Positions 41,560 to 51,140 of a DNA stretch of 64,000 nt are shown here, piece after piece. This stretch comes from Ilyomonas sp965214235 (GTDB lineage: Bacteria; Bacteroidota; Bacteroidia; Chitinophagales; Chitinophagaceae). Made by a program: the position numbers and the translations under genes. The notes under the pieces are model-generated. The model had not been told where the DNA came from and did not search any database. It was given only the letters and a program-made list of their open reading frames with translations. The DNA lies in NCBI GenBank assembly GCA_965214235.1, contig CBDCBH010000002.1, forward strand, positions 1,240,001 to 1,304,000, given 5' to 3'. Position 1 is the stretch's first letter, and each line of letters opens with the position of its first letter.

Positions 41560-44373
41560 ATGCGGAACACAAAACCGAAAACAACTCATTCCGTAATATC
41601 ATCGCAAAGCCAGTACCAGCAAGGGATTACAAAGAATAATCTTACAAAAACAAACCAAAAAAGGTTTTCTTTTGCTGTTGTTTTTTTGATGTTTTCTTTT
41701 ACTGCATTTCCGCAGGTTACTGCCAGTCATCTGCTAACAGAAAACAGAAGCAGCCCGATCGGGCTTGATAATGCAACACCACGTTTTAGCTGGCAGTTGG
41801 TGAGCCACGAAAGAAACGTTATGCAAACGGCTTATGAAATTGAAGTATCAAACAATAGCAAAAACAAACTAATCGTTTGGAGCAGCGGCAGGGTTACGAG
41901 CGATTCATCTGTTCATGTTTCTTACAAGGGCTCGCCCTTGGAAAGCAGTAAAAAATACAATTGGAAGGTTCGCATCTGGGATAATAAAAACAAACCTTCT
42001 GCATGGAGTGAACCCGCTTTTTTTCAAACCGCTTTGCTAAATAAAAATGATTGGAAAGCAAAGTGGATTGAACCTGGATTTAAGGAAGATACCATTAACC
42101 GTCCCAGCCCGATGTTCCGCAAAGAATTTACAACGGATAAAAAAATAACATCGGCGTTTCTTTACATCACTGCACATGGATTATATGAAGCACAAATTAA
42201 TGGACAGCGTGTAGGCGATGCCTATTTAACACCCGGCTGGACATCTTACCATAACCGTTTGCAATATCAAACTTACGATGTAACAAACCTTGTAAAAAAC
42301 AGTAGCAATGCTATCGGGGTAACGTTGGGGAATGGCTGGTATCGTGGCATTATAGGCTTTGGCGATAACATAAATATTTATGGAAAAGATGTTGCCTTGC
42401 TAATGCAGATAAACCTTACTTACAGCGATGGTTCAACACAAACGGTTGTTACTGACAGCACATGGAAATGTACCACCGGAGAAATCCGCTATGCAGAAAT
42501 TTATAACGGTGAAACGGTTGATCATCGAATGGAAAAAAGCGGCTGGGCTTTACCAGGTTACAACGACAAAAACTGGAGCAGCGTGAAGGTTGCCTCTTTT
42601 GGTTATGATAATTTAATTGCCACTTATAACGAGCCGGTGCGCAAGCATGAAATGTTTAAGCCAGTTAAAATTATTACGACTCCAAAAGGCGAAAAAGTAA
42701 TTGATTTTGGGCAGAACCTGGTGGGCTGGGTTGTAGTAAAAACAAATGGCAATGCAGGTGATACGATTGCTATTTCTCACGCAGAAGTGTTAGATAAAGC
42801 GGGCAATTTTTATACAGCCAATCTTCGCGAAGCGAAAGCCCAAGATAAATACATTTTAAAGGGCGGTGAGGAAGAAATATTTGAGCCGCATTTTACCTGG
42901 CATGGCTTCCGTTATATTAAAATAGAAGGCCACCGCGGCGAATTAAAGCCGGAAAATTTTACTGCAGTTACGTTGTATTCCGACATGCAACCAACCGGCA
43001 GTTTTTCTACCAATAACGCCTTGATTAACCAGCTTCAGCATAATATTCAATGGGGGCAAAAAGGTAATTTTTTGGACGTGCCAACCGATTGCCCGCAACG
43101 CGATGAACGACTTGGCTGGACGGGCGATGCGCAGGTGTTTTCGCGCACAGCTTCGTTTAACATGAACGTGAACGATTTCTTCGCCAAGTGGCTGCAGGAT
43201 GTAGCAGCAGATCAATACAAAGGCAGTGTTCCGTTTGTGATTCCAAATGTGCTGGGCAATGATGCGGGCGGCTCAACCGGGTGGGCGGATGTGGCAACCA
43301 TCATTCCCTGGAATATGTACTTAGCGTATGGCGACAAAAACATCCTGCAACACCAATACAACAGTATGAAACAATGGGTTGACTGGATGACATCGAAAAG
43401 CAAAAACAACTTATGGCAAACCGGTTTTCATTTTGGCGACTGGCTGTTTTATCGCCCCGAAGATGACAACGATGGCAGGGCTGCGGTTACTGATAAATAC
43501 TTAATCGCACAATGCTTTTATGCGCATTCAACACAACTGTTAATCAATGCCGCACAAGTGTTGGGAAACAAGGAAGATGAAGCGGCTTACATTTCTTTAT
43601 TGCACCAAATAAAAGCCGCATTTGCAAGGGAATACATGTCGCCGAACGGGCGTTTGGTATCAGGCACTCAAACGGCTTATGTGCTGGCTTTGCAATTTGA
43701 TATGTTGCCCGATTCATTACGCGCACAAGCTGCACAACGGCTGGCAGAAAACGTAAAAAGTTACGACAATCATTTAACCACCGGCTTTTTAGGAACGCCT
43801 TACTTATGCCATGTATTAAGCAGGTTTGGATATGATACCATCGCTTATAAATTGTTGTTGCAGCCTACTTATCCATCGTGGTTGTATCCGGTGAAAATGG
43901 GTGCCACCACCATCTGGGAACGATGGGACGGCATTAAGCCCGACAGCAGTTTTGAAACGCCGTCTATGAATTCTTACAACCATTATTCCTATGGTGCTAT
44001 CGGCGACTGGATGTACCGTGTGATGGTGGGTTTAGACACGTATGAAGACGGTGTTGGTTACAAGCATAGTAAGGTGCAACCGCACATCAGCGATAGCTTT
44101 ACAACGGCATCGGCAAGCCTGCAAACATATTATGGAACGTTGAGCAACACGTGGACGAGAGATACTCTCAATCATACCCTAACAATGGATGTTGAAATAC
44201 CGGCAAATACAACTGCAACCATTTACGTTCCGGCGGCAAATATTGCTGATGTTACGGAAAGCGGAAAGGCATTGCAAAAGCAAAATGAGATAAAAACAAA
44301 CGGTGTTCAAAAAGGTTATGTAATGATAAATGTAGGGTCGGGTGTATATCATTTTTTGGTTGAAGCCAGATAA
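41560..44373 (+). CDS. Secreted alpha-L-rhamnosidase, GH78
   Basis: This 937-residue protein matches bacterial GH78 rhamnosidases: an N-terminal Fn3-like domain (about 55-155; PRFSWQL...YEIEVSN), a beta domain with GHYRLYINGK-like TAHGLYEAQINGQRVGD, and the catalytic (alpha/alpha)6 barrel. The motif DCPQRDERLGWTGDAQ near residues 510-525 includes the general acid Glu, and a C-terminal beta domain follows. It cleaves terminal alpha-rhamnose from plant or bacterial glycans. The N-terminal region before the signal helix (residues 1-35) is unusually long and polar, so the true start may lie further in. Confidence 0.94.
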   Translation: MRNTKPKTTHSVISSQSQYQQGITKNNLTKTNQKRFSFAVVFLMFSFTAFPQVTASHLLTENRSSPIGLDNATPRFSWQLVSHERNVMQTAYEIEVSNNSKNKLIVWSSGRVTSDSSVHVSYKGSPLESSKKYNWKVRIWDNKNKPSAWSEPAFFQTALLNKNDWKAKWIEPGFKEDTINRPSPMFRKEFTTDKKITSAFLYITAHGLYEAQINGQRVGDAYLTPGWTSYHNRLQYQTYDVTNLVKNSSNAIGVTLGNGWYRGIIGFGDNINIYGKDVALLMQINLTYSDGSTQTVVTDSTWKCTTGEIRYAEIYNGETVDHRMEKSGWALPGYNDKNWSSVKVASFGYDNLIATYNEPVRKHEMFKPVKIITTPKGEKVIDFGQNLVGWVVVKTNGNAGDTIAISHAEVLDKAGNFYTANLREAKAQDKYILKGGEEEIFEPHFTWHGFRYIKIEGHRGELKPENFTAVTLYSDMQPTGSFSTNNALINQLQHNIQWGQKGNFLDVPTDCPQRDERLGWTGDAQVFSRTASFNMNVNDFFAKWLQDVAADQYKGSVPFVIPNVLGNDAGGSTGWADVATIIPWNMYLAYGDKNILQHQYNSMKQWVDWMTSKSKNNLWQTGFHFGDWLFYRPEDDNDGRAAVTDKYLIAQCFYAHSTQLLINAAQVLGNKEDEAAYISLLHQIKAAFAREYMSPNGRLVSGTQTAYVLALQFDMLPDSLRAQAAQRLAENVKSYDNHLTTGFLGTPYLCHVLSRFGYDTIAYKLLLQPTYPSWLYPVKMGATTIWERWDGIKPDSSFETPSMNSYNHYSYGAIGDWMYRVMVGLDTYEDGVGYKHSKVQPHISDSFTTASASLQTYYGTLSNTWTRDTLNHTLTMDVEIPANTTATIYVPAANIADVTESGKALQKQNEIKTNGVQKGYVMINVGSGVYHFLVEAR

Positions 44374-44445
44374 TTTTTGAGTGATAGAATATGTCATTGT
44401 TATTCCTCAAATGCCCTCAATACGATGATGGATTATAATCAAATG

Positions 44446-44570
44446 GACGAAGGCTTTGTGCGGAATCTGATTATTGAGTAATGAAGACGATTGAATAAAT
44501 AAAATGAGTTTACAAAATACAAACTTCTTCAAATTTAAAAGAGAAGATTCTGCACAAAGCCCTCGCCGTC
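44446..44570. repeat. Interrupted inverted repeat in the gap before the kinase genes
   Basis: The arms at 44448-44468 and 44545-44565 match at 19 of 21 positions as inverted copies around GGCTTTGTGC, with 76 bases between them. A hairpin (GCGCA with TGCGC, then AGCTTTTT) follows at 44605-44626. The whole gap 44374-44707 holds no gene. It could be the relic of a small mobile element or a structured leader of the kinase gene. Confidence 0.55.
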
Positions 44571-44707
44571 ATAATGCAGGTTTGTGTTCGCACCGGAGGC
44601 AATCGCGCAATAACTGCGCAGCTTTTTCAAACTGTGGTTGCACTACCCGACTTTTTATTTTATACACTTATCTTTAAAAGCGAAACGAAACTGGAAGTTC
44701 AAAAGTT

Positions 44708-46726
44708 ATGAAACAAACACTGCTTATTGTGATCATCCTATATACGTGGTGCCATTCTTTTGCGCAAACTAAAACGATTGATAGCCTGAAAGAAGCCTTA
44801 AATAACTATAAAAAAGAAGACACGGTTAAAATAAAAATGTTGATAAAATACGGTTATAGCATTTCTAATTACAATATGGATGCTGCATTAGCAGCTATGA
44901 AACAAAGTTTGAAGCTTGCCACCCAACTAAAACAACACAAGTTTATTGCTTTAGCCAACCTTCGTGTAGCTGATGGGTATATGGCGGAGAGCAAATACGA
45001 TAGTGCTATTGCTGCGGCGTTGGATGGATTGCAAACCTGCGAATTATATCATGTTAAGAATATTAGCATCAACCTATATGGCGACCTGGATGAAAGCTAT
45101 AGATTAATGGGCAATAATAAACAGGCTGAATACTATGCCAATTTATTTCTAGATTCTGCCAAAGCCAGTAATGATACTCTTCAGCAGTTAAACGCCTTAA
45201 TACAACTTGATAATCTGTATGATCAAAGGAAAAACTGGGAAAAAGAAAAACTCATCGCTCAACAACTATTGCCATTGGCAATTAAACATAAAGATGAAGG
45301 AAAAATTGCCGGTGTATATGAAAATGAAGGTGAACGTTTTGAAGCCGTGGGAAACCTTTACGAAGCCAAAACAAATTTTATTAATTCCTTATTGCTTTTT
45401 AAGAAGCTAAATTTCGTTTGGGAAGTTGCTTATATACAAGCAGATTTAAGTTCTGTCTATCTGAAATTAAAAAATAAAGACAGTGCGGCTTACTACGCCT
45501 ATGCATCCCTTACAACAGCAAGAGTAAATAAATTGAAAGGAGAAACAGCAGATGCATACGAAGCACTCTTTAATTATCACCATACATTTAAAGATTACAA
45601 AGCAGCACTTGAAGATAAAATGATCCTGGATTCATTGCATAATGAATTAAACAATGCCAATATGGGGCAAACGGTACAGCAGGCCGAGATGAAGTACCGC
45701 CAGGAAAAAAAGGACTTGTTAGCTTCTATCGAACAAGCAAAAAAAGACGCAGAAACAAAACAAATAAAAAATCAGCAGCTTCTTACCATTCTTACTCTTG
45801 GTTTTATTGTAGCGGCCGTTATAATTATTGCATTGATACAATTTAGAAATAACAAGCAAAAACAAAAAGCAAATACATTGCTGCAACAGGAGAAAGAAAA
45901 AGTAGAAAACACTTTGGCAGAACTCAAATCCACACAAGCCCAACTGATACAAAGTGAAAAAATGGCAAGCTTGGGAGAGCTTACTGCAGGCATTGCACAT
46001 GAGATACAAAACCCACTCAACTTCGTCAACAACTTTAGTGAACTGAATAAAGAATTGCTGGAAGAATTGAAAGAGGAAGCCGATAAAGGAAACTTGGAAG
46101 ATGTAAAAACCATTGCGAGCGATGTGATAGAAAATGAAGCAAAAATAAACCATCACGGCAAGCGTGCAGATGCCATTGTGAAAGGCATGTTGCAACATTC
46201 AAGAAAAAATAATGGGGTAAAAGAAAACATCGACATCAACGCGTTGTGTGATGAATATTTACGCTTAAGTTATCATGGCTTTCGGGCAAAAGACAAAAAC
46301 TTCAATGCCGATTGTAAAACTCATTTTGATGAAAGTATTGGTAAGATAAACATCGTTCCGCAGGATATGGGACGCGTACTTTTAAACCTGTTCAACAATG
46401 CTTTTTATGCGGTAAATGAAAAGAAGAAAACAGCTGATGAAAATTACCAACCTCTTGTAACCGTAGCAACCAAACGCTCCCTCTCCACCCGTGGAGAGGG
46501 TTGGGGTGAGGTCGAAATCATTGTAAAAGATAATGGCAAAGGCATATCGCAAAGCATTATTGATAAAATCTTTCAACCTTTCTTCACCACCAAACCAACA
46601 GGTGAAGGAACAGGATTGGGATTGAGTTTGAGTTATGACATCATCACCAAAGAACATAACGGAACAATAAAAGTAGAGAGTGAAGAGGAACAAGGTTCAA
46701 CCTTTCGTATTGCCTTACCTTCATAA
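44708..46726 (+). CDS. TPR-type sensor histidine kinase
   Basis: This 672-residue protein has a signal peptide (1-19), a helical TPR-like sensor region in the periplasm (about 20-330), a membrane helix (about 357-378; LTILTLGFIVAAVIIIALI) and a coiled coil. The HisKA-type H box AHEIQNPLNF lies near residue 430, and the ATPase domain has NLFNNAF (about 560), DNGKGIS (about 608) and GTGLGLSLSY (about 635). Residues about 590-602 (KRSLSTRGEGWGEV) are encoded by a palindromic repeat inserted in frame. The kinase half is nearly the same as that of the next gene, 20 bases downstream. No response regulator domain is present. Confidence 0.92.
   Translation: MKQTLLIVIILYTWCHSFAQTKTIDSLKEALNNYKKEDTVKIKMLIKYGYSISNYNMDAALAAMKQSLKLATQLKQHKFIALANLRVADGYMAESKYDSAIAAALDGLQTCELYHVKNISINLYGDLDESYRLMGNNKQAEYYANLFLDSAKASNDTLQQLNALIQLDNLYDQRKNWEKEKLIAQQLLPLAIKHKDEGKIAGVYENEGERFEAVGNLYEAKTNFINSLLLFKKLNFVWEVAYIQADLSSVYLKLKNKDSAAYYAYASLTTARVNKLKGETADAYEALFNYHHTFKDYKAALEDKMILDSLHNELNNANMGQTVQQAEMKYRQEKKDLLASIEQAKKDAETKQIKNQQLLTILTLGFIVAAVIIIALIQFRNNKQKQKANTLLQQEKEKVENTLAELKSTQAQLIQSEKMASLGELTAGIAHEIQNPLNFVNNFSELNKELLEELKEEADKGNLEDVKTIASDVIENEAKINHHGKRADAIVKGMLQHSRKNNGVKENIDINALCDEYLRLSYHGFRAKDKNFNADCKTHFDESIGKINIVPQDMGRVLLNLFNNAFYAVNEKKKTADENYQPLVTVATKRSLSTRGEGWGEVEIIVKDNGKGISQSIIDKIFQPFFTTKPTGEGTGLGLSLSYDIITKEHNGTIKVESEEEQGSTFRIALPS
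46477..46513. repeat. In-frame palindromic element, copy 1
   Basis: CCCTCTCCA pairs with TGGAGAGGG around CCCG (46479-46500), followed by TTGGGGTGAGGTC. It is GC-rich and lies inside the ATPase domain coding sequence without breaking the frame. The same sequence occurs at 50147. Confidence 0.85.
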
Positions 46727-46745
46727 ATATTATTGACAACCAGCA

Positions 46746-49700
46746 ATGAAACCATTTATTATCCTTCTACTTATTACAATTTTTGCCGGCTTGTTGACAG
46801 GTTGTAACCGCAACCATTCTGTTCCATTTCCGGAGGATGATACAACCAGCCAACCCCATACCCTGCCTGTTCATTTTTCAGCTCCGCAAACAATAAGGTT
46901 TTCAGATACAACCCCTATCACCATCACAACAAAGAAACTCAACTTCAACGCGCTGCCCGAGGAAGTGTATGATAGTTCCGTTGCCAAGCCTTTTGCCAAA
47001 GAACCGAAAGTGGTTCAGTTTAGCTGGGATAGCTTGCCTGATGCAGCTTTCAATTACGACAGCCTTCCTTCAAAATCTTTACATTTTACCTTTTCTGTTA
47101 TTGAACCGCAGATTATAAAAGTGGGTCCTTTAGTGCTGAAAGAAAATGCAGGTCAACCGATTTATGAGATCCCCGACCTTGATGTTTTAGCCTATCTCGG
47201 TTTAAATATTACAGAAGACAAAGCCGGTTTTATATGGATTGCATCGGATAAAGGATTATTCAGGTATGACGGTCAAAATCTTACAAAATATAAAATACAG
47301 GAGCCCAGTATTTATAATCCACGGGAAGACGATAAGGGGCAAATCTGGTTTACAGGATGGCATGGCATTTATGTTTTTGATCCTCGCAAAAACCTAATTC
47401 AGTATGAGTCTTTTCAAACTCTCGATTGTAAATGGGTAAGCTCTCTAATACAAGATGATAAACACAAAATGTGGCTTGCAACAGACTCCGGTGTGCGAAT
47501 TATAGACATAAACAACAATCTGGTAAAAAGCATTACCGAAAAGCAGGGATTATCCGGCAATTCAGCTAAAGACATCATCAGAGATAAAAAAGACAATATA
47601 TGGATTGCAACCAATAAAGGTGTAACCGTTATCAATAAACAGCAAAATAACATCACCTATTTTCACAAAAACAATGGCTTAGGATCAGATGAATCTGCAA
47701 AATTATTAGAAGACGATCGCAACAGAATTTGGATCAGCCACATGGATAGCTTAGATATCATTGACAGGCAGAAAGGCACCATAACGCTGATTGATACTAC
47801 TAATATGAATATTAAAAAGACAGGTGCTCGTGACTATATATACTCAATGGCAAATAGTGGTAATGGAAAAATGCTGATTTTTTATTACCAAGACGCCGAG
47901 AACCTAACGTACACAGGCCTTAAAAATGTTAATGTAAAAGATAATACGATTGAACCAATAAATCTTGGAAGTTACAATGCAGTAGTTATTTATTCCATCC
48001 TTTTTGATAAATCCGGTCAGGATTGGATAGCGACAGGTAAAGGATTACTTGTTTTTAATAAAAGCGGCTATTCTATTCAACATGCAGGCAAAACCAAAAT
48101 AACCGCATTGGCAGAAGACAACCATAAAAATATCTGGATTGCCAGTGAGAACAATGGCATTCGAATTTTAAATGCTTCAAGTGGCAGAGCAAAAATTTTA
48201 AATAAAGCAAGTGGCTTAAGCACCGATCAGATGCAAGATGTGCATGTAATTGATGGTAACGTGTATGCTGGAACTAATAGCGGACTTGATGTGATCGATT
48301 CTTCTTATCAAACCATAGAACATATCAACCTTCCTATGGTGACAGCTACCATTACAAGGCAGAACACGATCTGGGTGTCCAATTACCAACTAAAAGGAAT
48401 CACTGTGATTGACCCCATAAGAAAAATAAAGTATTTGGTAGATGTATCTCCCAGCATGGATGACACATTAATATCAGCTTTTAAAAAAGATAATGAGGGA
48501 AACATTTGGTTTATCACTGGAAAGGGTAAACCGGGTGAAATTGATAAGAATACTTTTTCTGTTAAATACTTAGATGTAACCAGTATATTTAAAGTTAACT
48601 TCCCCTATAATTATATTTGTTTCAGCAAAGACGGGAATACCTGGCTGGGAGAGGATACGACTGTTTGTAAACTAAACAAACAAAAAGATTCTGTTACTGT
48701 ATTTACACCTGCGCAAGGTTTATTTAATTCTTCTATTACTTCTCTCAATGAATTTAACAATCAAATTTATTCGGGAACCATAGGCATTAATATTATTACC
48801 CCGCCAAACTCATCCGTAAACAATAAGTGGAACATACAATCTATTGGAAAAGAATATGGCATTCGTAGAGACGTTACGACTGCAAACTCGGAAACCTTTA
48901 CCCAGGATGGAACCTATTTATGGGCAGGAAACGAAGGACTTACTTTTTTGAAAGCGCCCCTGTCAAATGGCATTCAGCCAAACACCTACATAACGGGCAT
49001 TGATATTTTTAACCAGCCTCAACAATTTAGTAATCGATCGGGCAATGAAACGGTAACAGAAGATACGCTTTGGACGGAAGACAAAAGCAAGTATTATCTC
49101 AAAGGTCAGACCATCAACCAGGCATCTGATGCTAACCAGGCGAAGATGAAATGGGATAGTACAACCAGTGCTTACCACCTGCCCGTAAACCTTATTCTTC
49201 CTTATGACCAAAACACGGTACAATTTCATTTTTTACAAGCCGATTTAGGGGCGCAGGATAACATTGAATACAGGTATATGTTAGAAGGGAGTGATAAAGA
49301 ATGGAGTGCAAAAACAACGAATACAATCAGCAACGCTTATTTCAGCCTTCCGGATGGAAGCTATACGTTTAAAGTATCTTCACTGTACAATAATGCATGG
49401 AGTGAGCCTGCTACGTTTCGTTTTACGATAGCCACACCCTGGTGGAAAACCTGGTGGGCAATTATCATTTATCTTGTTATAATTGGGCTAATCTATAATT
49501 TGTTTCGCTCTTTAAATATCAACCGGCAGAATAAAATGCTAGAAGTAAAAGTGAAACAAAGAACAGAACAGCTAAACAGATCGCTTGAAGAACTAAAATC
49601 CACACAAGCCCAACTGATACAAAGTGAAAAAATGGCAAGCTTGGGCGAGCTAACCGCAGGCATTGCACATGAAATACAAAACCCGCTAAATTTCGTGAAT

Positions 49701-50342
49701 AACTTTAGTGAACTGAATAAAGAATTGCTGGAAGAATTAAAAGAAGAAATTGATAACGGGAACATGAATGAAGTAAAAACAATTGCAAATGATGTGATAG
49801 AAAATGAAGTAAAAATAAATCATCATGGCAAACGTGCAGATGCCATTGTGAAAGGCATGTTGCAACATTCAAGAAAAAAAACGGGCAAAAAAGAACCAAC
49901 CGACATCAATGCGTTGTGTGATGAATATTTGCGTCTGAGTTATCATGGCTTTCGTGCAAAAGACAAAAGCTTCAACGCTGATTTCAAAACTCATTTTGAT
50001 GAAAGTATTGGTAACATAAACATCGTTCCGCAGGATATGGGTCGAGTACTTTTAAACCTGTTCAACAATGCTTTTTATGCAATAAATGAAAACAAGAAAA
50101 CAGCTGATGAAAATTATCAACCTCTTGTAACCGTAGCAACCAAACGCTCCCTCTCCACCCGTGGAGAGGGTTGGGGTGAGGTCGAAATCATTGTAAAAGA
50201 TAACGGTAATGGTTTTCCATCAAACATCATTGATAAAGTGTTTCAGCCATTCTCTACCACAAAACTAACCGGGCAGGGAACCGGACTGGGTTTGAGCTTA
50301 AGTTACGATATTATCAAAGCACATAACGGAAAATACAGGTAG
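46746..50342 (+). CDS. Propeller-type sensor histidine kinase (C-terminus frameshifted)
   Basis: The product has a lipoprotein-like signal (Cys20 in LLTGC) and a long beta-propeller region with two-component-regulator propeller repeats (about 150-720; for example GFIWIASDKGLFRYDG). A Y_Y_Y-type domain (about 825-895), a membrane helix (about 905-922), the H box AHEIQNPLNF (about 970) and an ATPase domain follow. The frame ends early at 50342, right after HNGK. With one more A in the run at 50329-50332 it would read on (IQVESKEGEGTTFIIRLPV) to 50392, giving the usual kinase C-terminus. The lost residues follow the ATP-lid region, so activity may be kept or lost. It lacks the HTH and receiver domains of hybrid systems. 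Confidence 0.88.
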   Translation: MKPFIILLLITIFAGLLTGCNRNHSVPFPEDDTTSQPHTLPVHFSAPQTIRFSDTTPITITTKKLNFNALPEEVYDSSVAKPFAKEPKVVQFSWDSLPDAAFNYDSLPSKSLHFTFSVIEPQIIKVGPLVLKENAGQPIYEIPDLDVLAYLGLNITEDKAGFIWIASDKGLFRYDGQNLTKYKIQEPSIYNPREDDKGQIWFTGWHGIYVFDPRKNLIQYESFQTLDCKWVSSLIQDDKHKMWLATDSGVRIIDINNNLVKSITEKQGLSGNSAKDIIRDKKDNIWIATNKGVTVINKQQNNITYFHKNNGLGSDESAKLLEDDRNRIWISHMDSLDIIDRQKGTITLIDTTNMNIKKTGARDYIYSMANSGNGKMLIFYYQDAENLTYTGLKNVNVKDNTIEPINLGSYNAVVIYSILFDKSGQDWIATGKGLLVFNKSGYSIQHAGKTKITALAEDNHKNIWIASENNGIRILNASSGRAKILNKASGLSTDQMQDVHVIDGNVYAGTNSGLDVIDSSYQTIEHINLPMVTATITRQNTIWVSNYQLKGITVIDPIRKIKYLVDVSPSMDDTLISAFKKDNEGNIWFITGKGKPGEIDKNTFSVKYLDVTSIFKVNFPYNYICFSKDGNTWLGEDTTVCKLNKQKDSVTVFTPAQGLFNSSITSLNEFNNQIYSGTIGINIITPPNSSVNNKWNIQSIGKEYGIRRDVTTANSETFTQDGTYLWAGNEGLTFLKAPLSNGIQPNTYITGIDIFNQPQQFSNRSGNETVTEDTLWTEDKSKYYLKGQTINQASDANQAKMKWDSTTSAYHLPVNLILPYDQNTVQFHFLQADLGAQDNIEYRYMLEGSDKEWSAKTTNTISNAYFSLPDGSYTFKVSSLYNNAWSEPATFRFTIATPWWKTWWAIIIYLVIIGLIYNLFRSLNINRQNKMLEVKVKQRTEQLNRSLEELKSTQAQLIQSEKMASLGELTAGIAHEIQNPLNFVNNFSELNKELLEELKEEIDNGNMNEVKTIANDVIENEVKINHHGKRADAIVKGMLQHSRKKTGKKEPTDINALCDEYLRLSYHGFRAKDKSFNADFKTHFDESIGNINIVPQDMGRVLLNLFNNAFYAINENKKTADENYQPLVTVATKRSLSTRGEGWGEVEIIVKDNGNGFPSNIIDKVFQPFSTTKLTGQGTGLGLSLSYDIIKAHNGKYR
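50147..50183. repeat. In-frame palindromic element, copy 2
   Basis: This is the same stem (50149-50170) and the same following sequence as at 46477, at the corresponding codons of the paralogous kinase gene. Confidence 0.85.
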
Positions 50343-50447
50343 AGAGCAAAGAAGGAGAAGGAACAACATTTATTATTAGGCTGCCAGTATAAGAAAATTT
50401 TGCTTTATCCGCCTCAAATTCAATAATGGTTTTGTTGTAAAAAGATT

Positions 50448-51128
50448 ATGAAAATATTAGTCATTGAAGACGAAAAAGAATTATCGCGCAGCATTTGCAG
50501 CTATCTTGCCAATGAGCAATTTGTGTGCGAAGCCGCTTTTGATTTTTCATCGGCATTAGAAAAGATTTCGTTGTACGAATATGCTTGCATTGTTCTGGAT
50601 ATTACGCTCCCGGGCGGCAGTGGTTTGCAAATTTTAAAAGAATTAAAAAAGGACAACAAAGCGGATGGCGTGATTATTATTTCTGCAAGAAATTCGATTG
50701 ACGATAAAGTGTACGGCTTAAAAGCCGGTGCAGATGATTATCTTACCAAACCTTTTCATTTGTCGGAGCTGGGAGCCAGGGTAGATGCGATTATCAGAAG
50801 AAAATTATTTAGCGGTAAAAATGTAATTCAGTTGAATGAGCTGCAAATTAATCTTACCGAAAAACAAATTTATGTGTACGATAAAAGCATTGACGTTACC
50901 AAAAAAGAGTACGATTTGCTTCTTTATTTTGTAAGCAATAAAAACAAAGTGATTAGCAAAGCAGCCATTGCCGAGCATTTGCTGGGCGATAATATGGACA
51001 TGGCAGACAACTACGATTTTTTATATACGCACATTAAAAACCTGCGCAAAAAATTGTTGACGGCTGGCTGTGCAGACTTCATTAAATCGGTGTATGGCAT
51101 GGGTTACAAGTTTAGCGTTTCTTCGTAA
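50448..51128 (+). CDS. OmpR-family response regulator
   Basis: This 226-residue protein has a receiver domain with the acidic pair E7/D8, the phosphorylated Asp D51 (CIVLDITLPGG) and a Lys in YLTKPF. It is followed by a winged-helix DNA-binding domain (about 125-222; KKEYDLLLYFVSNKNKVISKAAIAEHL, ending VYGMGYKF). The cognate kinase gene follows 12 bases downstream, and TolC and adaptor genes come next. It probably controls this efflux operon. Confidence 0.95.
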   Translation: MKILVIEDEKELSRSICSYLANEQFVCEAAFDFSSALEKISLYEYACIVLDITLPGGSGLQILKELKKDNKADGVIIISARNSIDDKVYGLKAGADDYLTKPFHLSELGARVDAIIRRKLFSGKNVIQLNELQINLTEKQIYVYDKSIDVTKKEYDLLLYFVSNKNKVISKAAIAEHLLGDNMDMADNYDFLYTHIKNLRKKLLTAGCADFIKSVYGMGYKFSVSS

Positions 51129-51140
51129 ATATTTTATTGC

